In this document: positions 1 through 4,825 of the stretch, in pieces | How positions within the stretch are numbered: the first letter of the stretch is position 1 | Layout: each line of letters starts with the position of its first letter | Assembly (NCBI GenBank): GCA_012512605.1 | Contig: JAAZDX010000101.1 | Coordinates: 1 to 7,479, forward strand | DNA length: 7,479 nt | Origin: Bacillota bacterium | GTDB lineage: Bacteria > Bacillota > UBA4882 > UBA10575 | Direction of reading: 5' to 3' | Notes under the pieces: generated by a model | What the model saw: the letters and a program-made list of their open reading frames with translations, nothing else | Databases searched by the model: none | What the model was told of the DNA's origin: nothing | Translations under genes and position numbers: made by a program

Positions 1-17
1 ATCTCTGACCAGCGCAT
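1..17 (-). CDS. Possible start of a further gene leaving the left edge (partial)
   Basis: An ATG (17-15) opens a frame reading M-R-W-S-E before the window ends. It is preceded by a G-rich stretch (GGGGGG, complement of 26-31) 8 nt upstream that could serve as SD. It lies about 60 bp after the sigK stop on the same strand. Five codons cannot identify a protein. The opening is compatible with the PRC-barrel YlmC/YmxH sporulation family, whose members often begin M-R-x-S-E/D, but that is a guess from memory of the family and not a call. The start could equally be spurious. Confidence 0.3.
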
Positions 18-25
18 CGCCCACA

Positions 26-49
26 CCCCCCAATATAAATATTGGGCGG
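26..49 (-). promoter_or_regulatory. Inverted repeat downstream of sigK, overlapping the SD of the next ORF
   Basis: The plus strand reads CCCAATAT-AA-ATATTGGG at 29-46, a perfect 8-bp inverted repeat with a 2-base centre. Beyond one mismatch it extends by two more C:G pairs (26-27 with 48-49). On the minus-strand RNA the 3' arm contains the GGGGGG run that would be the SD of the ORF starting at 17. No U tract follows it in the minus direction, so it does not look like a standard intrinsic terminator. It may affect translation of the next gene or 3'-end stability of sigK mRNA. The 2-base centre means the innermost pairs cannot form in RNA. Confidence 0.4.
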
Positions 50-77
50 GATGATAGAAGATTCTTAAAGAAGCGCT

Positions 78-794
78 TTATTTATTGTCCTGTTCCTCGC
101 CAGAAAAGTATTTAAACAGTTTCTTTAAGGCTTTTTTCTCAATGCGGGAGACATAGGAACGGGAAATACCCAAAACTTTGGCGATCTCCCGCTGGGTTTT
201 CCCTAACCCGTCCCGCAGTCCGTAACGTAATTCGATCACTTTCTGCTCCCGGTTACTTAAAACACCCAGCTTCTTACGGAGCGTTTCTTCTTCCATTTTA
301 CTCTCAACGAGCTCAGGAACTAAATCTGTTCCCGTGTCCAATATATCAAGCAAGGTAAGTTCGTTTCCTTCTTTATCGGCACCAATTGGATCCTGTAAAA
401 AAATATTGTTCTTCATTTTTTTAGTCGAGCGCAAGTGCATTAGAATCTCATTTTCAATACACCGGGCCGCGTAGGTCGCCAGGCGAGTATTGTACTTTCT
501 TTTATAGGTATTGATCCCTTTGATTAAACCGATGGTCCCGATGGAGATCAGATCATCGTTATCTTCACCGGTATTGTCAAACTTCTTAACGATGTGGGCA
601 ACTAAACGTAGATTTCGTTCGATCAGAGTGTTTTTAGCTTCCAGATCACCTGCTTCCATCCGCAGGATCAAAGCCTGTTCTTCACTTTCCGTTAACGGCA
701 TAGGAAAAACATTGTTATTGGCAATATACGATAACAGCCAAGCAAATTGCTGGTAAACCAGGTTGAGTAACATCCCGATCCAAGAAAGGATCAT
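78..794 (-). CDS. sigK: RNA polymerase sporulation sigma factor SigK (pro-sigma-K)
   Basis: This is the late mother-cell sigma factor of endospore formers; it directs RNA polymerase to coat, cortex and mother-cell lysis genes. The 238-residue protein has region 2 at about 61-122, including NLRLVAHIVKKF, DLISIGTIGLIKG and the RCIENEILMHLR signature. Region 4 ends in the helix-turn-helix TQREIAKVLGISRSYVSRIE (200-219). The hydrophobic first 22 residues match the inhibitory pro-sequence. LLS-YIANN aligns with the Bacillus subtilis site where the intramembrane protease SpoIVFB cuts between Ser and Tyr, so cleavage after Ser22 and a mature protein of about 216 residues are predicted. The gene is in one piece, with no skin-type interruption. 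The ATG start has SD AGGGGGG 7 nt upstream. It follows the PBP homologue by 157 bp. Upstream inverted repeat and promoter candidates are listed separately. Confidence 0.97.
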   Translation of the reverse strand: MILSWIGMLLNLVYQQFAWLLSYIANNNVFPMPLTESEEQALILRMEAGDLEAKNTLIERNLRLVAHIVKKFDNTGEDNDDLISIGTIGLIKGINTYKRKYNTRLATYAARCIENEILMHLRSTKKMKNNIFLQDPIGADKEGNELTLLDILDTGTDLVPELVESKMEEETLRKKLGVLSNREQKVIELRYGLRDGLGKTQREIAKVLGISRSYVSRIEKKALKKLFKYFSGEEQDNK

Positions 795-800
795 TGGACT

Positions 801-848
801 GCCCCCCTGTTAAGTAAAATACGGTGTGTTTATAAGTATGTGGGGGGC
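801..848 (-). promoter_or_regulatory. Inverted repeat that can mask the sigK Shine-Dalgarno
   Basis: GCCCCCC (801-807 on the plus strand) and GGGGGGC (842-848) are perfect 7-bp complements 34 bases apart. In minus-strand RNA the 5' arm is GCCCCCC and the 3' arm is GGGGGGC, which is the SD of sigK itself. A transcript reading through from upstream genes would carry both arms and could hide the SD. A transcript started between the arms would carry only the SD. The pairing is seen directly; the regulatory effect is inferred. The long loop makes the structure less certain than a tight hairpin. Confidence 0.5.
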
Positions 849-860
849 TTTTGTCCTGTG
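824..860 (-). promoter_or_regulatory. Candidate sporulation promoter of sigK with SpoIIID-like site
   Basis: On the minus strand CATACTTAT (840-832) resembles the CATA core of sigma-E and sigma-K -10 elements, though its 3' half departs from both consensus forms. CACA (860-857) lies 16 bp upstream and fits the short sigma-K -35 (mACm). ATAAACACAC (833-824) matches 9 of 10 positions of the SpoIIID consensus WWRRACARNY. In B. subtilis sigK is made by sigma-E RNA polymerase with SpoIIID and is later autoregulated by sigma-K. The predicted RNA start, near 825, leaves a leader of about 30 nt with the SD unpaired. I see no clear sigma-E -35. Confidence 0.35.
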
Positions 861-951
861 CCAGTCCGGACCGGTTCAAATTTTGGTTAAATAAACCACA
901 CGCCGCCGGCCAACAATCCGGCAAAAAAGAACTCAACTGCACACATAAGCC

Positions 952-2532
952 TTAAAGTAATGATAGACAACTCTCCATCAACGAAGCAAACAGCGCCGCC
1001 GCCCGTTCCGCCCCGCCGGGATCATCCTCGAGCAAGACAACCCCCACCAAGCGCGGAGCATACGCCGGCGCATAACCGGCAAACCAGCTGTGATAGATCG
1101 CCTGCCCCTCGCGGTAGCCGCTTACGACCATCCCATCAACGCCCGCCGCTTCGTGCTGAATTTGAGCCTTTTGTCCAGTACCGTAGAGCACCGTTGCTTC
1201 CAGCATCTTTCGGAGCGCAGCCACGGTTGCTGCCGCCATAACCGGACGGCCAGTTTCCGTCGCCGGAGAGAGCGAAGACCACGCCCCATCCTCCTGCTGA
1301 ATTCCTTCAACCACCGTCGGCGGATAATAATCACCGCCCCCGGCAATGACTTGTAAGACTACAGCAATCTGTACGGGGGTCACGGTAATATTCTCCCCAT
1401 CACTAACCACAGCGGTACTATCGTCGACACCAACCCAATCGGGTAAAAACCCGGTTTCTTCCCCCGGGAAGCGAAGCGTCGCCGCCCCTAAACCGCAGGC
1501 ACCCGCGATCGCCAAGACCGGTTCGGCCCCGAGCAGAGACACGGTTTTTTGAAATACTGACCGCGTACCGTAGGCAAAAGCCTGGGTTAGCGTCATGAAG
1601 CCAGGGCCGGTTCCGGCCTCATCGCAAAAGACTTGGTCGGGATGGAGTAGTCCCCGCTCCAAACCCGCCGCTGCAATGATTAAACGCCACATCCCGCCAG
1701 GCGGATAAGCCGCCAAGGCCCGGTTCTGTAAAGAACGGTCCGGATCGTTCAGGCTGAGCTGCGGGCGGTAAGGATTGAAAACCGGCCGGTTCGCCAGAGC
1801 CCGGATTTTTCCCGTCCCTACCTCCAAAAGAACAACCGCGCCCTTGGTGACCCCGGCCTCGTCCAGCAGCGTCTCGACCTTTCTTTGCAAACCGAAGTCA
1901 AGGGTTAGCACGAGGTTTCTGGCCGGTCGTCTGATCGTCTCCTCCTGGTAACGCCAGCCCAGACCAGGAATGGGGCGCTGGTGGGCATCGGCCATCATGA
2001 TTAGCTTTACCAGGCGGTCACTGGCTAAAATTTCATCATACATGGCCTCAAGTCCGGCGATCCCTTCCCCGGTGGTTGGGTGCACATACCCTAATAGGTG
2101 GTGAGCCAAAGGCCGGGTCCCGTACCGTAAGGGAATCGTACAGAAGGTCACCCCGGCCATAGGCCGCTCATTAATAAAGCGGAGCAGCTCAGCACTGGGG
2201 TTGGCAATGGTCACCGGCGAATGGGCATCCATCCTGATGTGGTGGGCGGCCAGCAAAGGCGCGAGTGCTTTCTTTTCTTCCGTGGTCAACAGTGGCGGAA
2301 AGACGGCGAGATAGGCTTGATGGTCCCGTCCAGTGAGGGGCTGACCATGACAGTCGATGATCGCACCCCGCTGCCGGTAGAGAGCCAAACCATCACTCCG
2401 CTGGTTAACCGCCTTTAGCGCCCAATCATAATTGTGGGTTACCTGAATTGTATATAAGCGGTAGGCCAGATAACACCCGGCTAGCAGAAGGACAGTACAG
2501 AACAGATATATCCGTTGCCTTTTCTTTTCCAT
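952..2532 (-). CDS. Class B penicillin-binding-protein homologue with all transpeptidase motifs lost (pseudo-PBP)
   Basis: The 526-residue protein has class B PBP architecture: cytoplasmic N-terminus, one membrane anchor (about 8-25), a dimerisation domain opening with QRGAIID (54-60), and a transpeptidase-like domain from about 205. Family landmarks persist: NRALAAYPPG (270-279), TPVQIA (385-390), GTG (451-453) and SWFAGYAPAYAPRLVGVVLLE (482-502, quoted in two parts: SWFAGYAPA, then RLVGVVLLE). The catalytic positions do not. SxxK is GMWR (Gly280 for the nucleophile, Arg283 for Lys), SxN is GTR (322-324) and KTG is VDG (465-467). The acyl-serine chemistry should be impossible, so I infer a binding or scaffold role in the cell or spore wall rather than cross-linking. 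The frame is uninterrupted, arguing against simple decay. Length is within the class B range. The ATG start has a perfect SD (AAGGAGGGG) that lies inside a terminator-like hairpin. Neighbours are mltG (96 bp before) and sigK. B. subtilis pbpI lies in the mltG neighbourhood, but orthology is unproven. Confidence 0.88.
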   Translation of the reverse strand: MEKKRQRIYLFCTVLLLAGCYLAYRLYTIQVTHNYDWALKAVNQRSDGLALYRQRGAIIDCHGQPLTGRDHQAYLAVFPPLLTTEEKKALAPLLAAHHIRMDAHSPVTIANPSAELLRFINERPMAGVTFCTIPLRYGTRPLAHHLLGYVHPTTGEGIAGLEAMYDEILASDRLVKLIMMADAHQRPIPGLGWRYQEETIRRPARNLVLTLDFGLQRKVETLLDEAGVTKGAVVLLEVGTGKIRALANRPVFNPYRPQLSLNDPDRSLQNRALAAYPPGGMWRLIIAAAGLERGLLHPDQVFCDEAGTGPGFMTLTQAFAYGTRSVFQKTVSLLGAEPVLAIAGACGLGAATLRFPGEETGFLPDWVGVDDSTAVVSDGENITVTPVQIAVVLQVIAGGGDYYPPTVVEGIQQEDGAWSSLSPATETGRPVMAAATVAALRKMLEATVLYGTGQKAQIQHEAAGVDGMVVSGYREGQAIYHSWFAGYAPAYAPRLVGVVLLEDDPGGAERAAALFASLMESCLSLL

Positions 2533-2533
2533 G

Positions 2534-2576
2534 AAAAAACCCCTCCTTGGTTAATTTAACCAAAAAGGAGGGGTTT
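2534..2576 (-). terminator. Terminator-like hairpin after mltG whose stem contains the SD of the PBP homologue
   Basis: In minus-strand RNA the 5' arm AAACCCCUCCUU (2576-2565) pairs perfectly with AAGGAGGGGUUU (2548-2537). After a 3-nt U bulge (2564-2562), GGUUAA (2561-2556) can pair further with UUAACC (2554-2549), although the tightest pairs must open to form a loop. Six U residues (2539-2534) follow the GGGG run. A strong G/C stem followed by a U tract is an intrinsic terminator signature, placed to end transcripts from mltG. Unusually, the 3' arm is also the SD of the next gene, and its ATG (2532-2530) comes one base after the U tract. It may act as terminator, translational block or both. 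Confidence 0.8.
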
Positions 2577-2628
2577 ATAGCCGAATATGCGTTTTTTATA
2601 ATCAATTATTACCCTCGCCCGTCTGCGC

Positions 2629-3738
2629 CTAAAGATTTTGGGCCCGGATGTGTTCCCGGTAAGTCCGGGAAAAAACATGAGTCCCGTCGTGTTTTGCAAA
2701 GAAATAGAGGTAATCCGTATCGGCCGGCGACAAGACGGCTTTCAAAGAAGCGCGACCGGGATTCCCAATCGGGGTCGGCGGCAAACCGCGGTACAGATAG
2801 GTATTATAAGGAGATTCAACCTGTAAATCCCGGTACAAGAGCCGTGGTTTACGTTCTCCAAGGGCGTATTGGACCGTAGCGCAGGATTGCAAATGTTGTC
2901 CCCGTCTTAAGCGGTTAAAAAAGATTCCCGCGATGATCGGACGTTCCGCTTCCACTTTAGCTTCGCCCTCCACAATGGAAGCAAGCGTCACCAGCTCCAC
3001 CGGGGAAAAACCCTTGGGTGGCTGTGCTTCTCTACTTACTTCGGCCCAAACTTGGCGGAACCGCTGAAAAAATACGGACAAAACCTCTTCTTCCGTCGCC
3101 CCCTTCGCAAATTCATAGGTATCCGGAAAAAGAAACCCCTCGCCGGAAACAGGAGAAAAATCAACCAGCTGCGAACGGAGGAAGACCCGGTCATGTAAAA
3201 GTTCCTGAAAACGTTCATAATTAACCAGACCCCTGGCACTCAGTAAACGCCCAATTTCCACAATGGTGTAACCTTCCGGAATGGTCACACGATAGATGAC
3301 GGGTCGACCCGTTTTTAACTCCCGCAACAGGTGACGGAAGGAGAGATCCGGTCCAAAATTGTAATGACCTGCTTTCAACGAGTTTTGTTGACCGGTAAGA
3401 TAGAGATACCAAATGAAACTATTTTTGTTCTTGACTAAACCTTTCTCTTCTAGTTGCGATCCGATTTGATAGACCGAGGAGCCCATCGCGATGTCAATCG
3501 TAGTATGGTGTGGATTGTAAATCTTCCGGTTCAATTGCACCCCATTATAAATCCAGATTGCTTGTCCCACTAAAAAAATAAAGCCAAAGCAAAAAAAAGC
3601 TTGTACAACCAATTGAAAACGAGACCGGTCTCGCAAGACCGGTCCAAACAACCGGCAGATGTTCTGGTACAAGAAACGGATGAATTTATAACCCGGGAGA
3701 ACCCGGTTCGGTTGGGGGAGCATATCATGTTTTCCCAC
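2629..3738 (-). CDS. mltG: Endolytic murein transglycosylase MltG
   Basis: MltG cleaves nascent peptidoglycan glycan strands within the chain at the outer face of the membrane and influences strand length during elongation and division. The 369-residue protein has a cytoplasmic N-terminus of about 42 residues, one membrane segment (about 43-64), a LysM-like region (about 80-145, including GSSVYQIGSQLEEKGL) and the YceG/MltG catalytic domain. Catalytic Glu257 sits in LASIVEGEA (252-260). Other family signatures are SGEGFLFPDTYEF (198-210), FFNRLRRGQHLQSCATVQYA (273-292) and GLPPTPIGNPG (318-328). The start is GTG (3738-3736), chosen for its SD GAGGAGGG 6 nt upstream; ATG five codons later has no well-spaced SD. 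It lies 90 bp after the DUF1292 gene, in the common Bacillota order ruvX - DUF1292 - mltG, and is followed by the terminator-like hairpin. Confidence 0.96.
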   Translation of the reverse strand: MGKHDMLPQPNRVLPGYKFIRFLYQNICRLFGPVLRDRSRFQLVVQAFFCFGFIFLVGQAIWIYNGVQLNRKIYNPHHTTIDIAMGSSVYQIGSQLEEKGLVKNKNSFIWYLYLTGQQNSLKAGHYNFGPDLSFRHLLRELKTGRPVIYRVTIPEGYTIVEIGRLLSARGLVNYERFQELLHDRVFLRSQLVDFSPVSGEGFLFPDTYEFAKGATEEEVLSVFFQRFRQVWAEVSREAQPPKGFSPVELVTLASIVEGEAKVEAERPIIAGIFFNRLRRGQHLQSCATVQYALGERKPRLLYRDLQVESPYNTYLYRGLPPTPIGNPGRASLKAVLSPADTDYLYFFAKHDGTHVFSRTYREHIRAQNL

Positions 3739-3758
3739 GGAAGTCCCTCCTCGCTCTA

Positions 3759-3764
3759 ATTATA
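3759..3764 (-). promoter_or_regulatory. Possible -10 element of an mltG promoter
   Basis: TATAAT (3764-3759 on the minus strand) is a perfect match to the sigma-A -10 hexamer and lies about 20 bp before the GTG start of mltG. No convincing -35 hexamer is found 16-18 bp upstream, where the sequence is G-rich, and there is no TGn extended -10. The site may allow extra transcription of mltG, or it may be chance in an A/T-rich leader. Confidence 0.25.
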
Positions 3765-3828
3765 CCGGATCTTCCCCCCGGATGCTATCAGCAGAAAATA
3801 CAACTTCGTGTCGGATCCGGCCTAAGCG

Positions 3829-4221
3829 CTATTCTTCATCAGTTTTTGTTTCATCATCTTCTGTCGTCTGTTGAATCCCCTCGGTGTCGCCAACAACATC
3901 GGCCTCTGCATCCTCGTCTACAAAATCAAAATCACTGTCATCATCGATAAAATCCAGATCCGCGTTTTCCGTCTCCAAAAGGGCCTGGATCTTCTCCAGC
4001 TCTTCTTCCTCCACATCAACTAGGATTTCTTCGTCGTTCTCATCAGTCTCAAGCCGAAAAACATGGGCTTCCTCTTCGACGGGATTCTCCTGAATTTCCG
4101 GGACTAAAATAACATATTTTTTATCATCCATCTCCAACGTCCGTTCCAAACTGTAGCGATACTCCTGATTATCCTCGTCAACAAGGATAATCCAATCTTC
4201 CTCCCCGTGATGATGGGACAT
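3829..4221 (-). CDS. DUF1292 (YrzB-type) acidic protein
   Basis: This 130-residue, strongly acidic protein belongs to the DUF1292 family, whose B. subtilis member is YrzB; its molecular function is not established. The family part is about residues 5-90: a WIILVDEDNQEYRYSLERT-like opening (10-28), the KKYVILVPE strand (33-41), EEEAHVFRLE (49-58) and EEILVDVEEEELEKIQAL (64-81). The remaining 40 residues are an almost pure Asp/Glu-rich tail that makes it longer than typical members of about 90-100 residues and is probably disordered. No membrane segment or signal peptide is seen. The ATG has SD AAGGAGGG 5 nt upstream. It sits 81 bp after ruvX and 90 bp before mltG, the usual position for this family in Bacillota, which supports the call more than any single motif. 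Confidence 0.92.
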   Translation of the reverse strand: MSHHHGEEDWIILVDEDNQEYRYSLERTLEMDDKKYVILVPEIQENPVEEEAHVFRLETDENDEEILVDVEEEELEKIQALLETENADLDFIDDDSDFDFVDEDAEADVVGDTEGIQQTTEDDETKTDEE

Positions 4222-4302
4222 GTTGACCCTCCTTTTAGTTTAATGAGTATATTTTCCCCTAAACTGGCACCGAATACAAGAGGAATTTGGCATTTCCCGG
4301 CA

Positions 4303-4743
4303 TTAAATATTATTCTTCCGGAAAGCGCCGGACCGCAGATAATTCTCCAGCAGCAGAACCGCCGCCAATTGGTCGATGACTTGCCGCCGGCGGCGACGGC
4401 GCACATTCCCTTCGATTAACGCCCACTCAGCCTGGACGGTTGTTAACCTTTCGTCCCAGAAAATCGGTTTTACGCCACAATCCCGGCCTAAACGCGTTCC
4501 AAATTTCATGATCTTTTCCGCTTCCGGGCCGATCTCTCCATTCATATGACGGGGTAAGCCAATTAATAACCCGGAACATTGATGTTTTTGAAAAAGTGCT
4601 GTCAAATACGCTAAATCCTGCGCAAGCGTTCGCCGCTGGTAAACCTCTAAGCCTTGGGCCGTCAACCCCAGCGGATCGCTGAGCGCAACCCCGATCCGTT
4701 TCTCCCCCACATCAAGGGCCATGATCCGTTGCCATTCTTCCAT
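4303..4743 (-). CDS. ruvX: RuvX/YqgF-family pre-16S rRNA nuclease (putative Holliday junction resolvase)
   Basis: The 146-residue cytoplasmic protein is a member of the RNase-H-fold YqgF/RuvX family. The E. coli protein is implicated in 5' maturation of 16S rRNA, and the family was earlier annotated as a Holliday junction resolvase. The three expected acidic residues are present: Asp11 in ALDVGEKRIGVA (9-20), Glu98 in FWDERLTT (95-102) and Asp124 in VIDQLAAVLLLENYL (122-136). The glycine-rich strand GLPRHMNGEIGPEA (62-75) is also typical. A run of six arginines (115-120) precedes the last motif, where the family is normally basic. The ATG has SD AGGAG 7 nt upstream, and length is near the family norm of about 140. 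It follows the baseplate-J-like gene by 82 bp. The alaS - ireB pair that often precedes ruvX in Bacillota is not present here. Confidence 0.96.
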   Translation of the reverse strand: MEEWQRIMALDVGEKRIGVALSDPLGLTAQGLEVYQRRTLAQDLAYLTALFQKHQCSGLLIGLPRHMNGEIGPEAEKIMKFGTRLGRDCGVKPIFWDERLTTVQAEWALIEGNVRRRRRRQVIDQLAAVLLLENYLRSGAFRKNNI

Positions 4744-4825
4744 CTATCTACTCCTAACTACGCGCGTGCGCTTCTCCACACATATCAACTTGCCAGCAGG
4801 TACCTACTTAAATCTCTTTTCCGTC

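Noticed and set aside
715..942. Minus-strand frame of 75 codons overlapping the start of sigK
   Set aside because: It overlaps the sigK leader and pro-sequence in another frame, has no good SD, and its translation resembles no known protein.
960..1241. Plus-strand open frames opposite the PBP homologue and other genes
   Set aside because: They lie antisense to well-supported genes, have low-complexity Arg/Pro/Ser-rich translations, lack SD sequences and show no recognisable domains; they are shadows of the minus-strand genes.
2582..2609. Sigma-E-like pair ATAATT - 14 bp - CATATTCG before the PBP homologue
   Set aside because: The -10 matches the sigma-E consensus only in its CATA part, and the predicted RNA start would include the entire terminator-like hairpin, so it would not obviously yield expression.
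3764..3820. Inverted heptamers CCGGATC and GATCCGG flanking the mltG leader
   Set aside because: The arms are more than 40 bases apart, do not include the SD, and have no U tract, so no regulatory role can be supported.
4222..4302. TATACT upstream of the DUF1292 gene as a promoter -10
   Set aside because: No acceptable -35 hexamer at 16-18 bp; the gene is most simply co-transcribed with ruvX.
4795..4808. Near-palindrome AGCAGGTACCTACT between the baseplate-J-like gene and ruvX
   Set aside because: It has one mismatched pair, no spacer or U tract, and matches no operator I know; too short to distinguish from chance.
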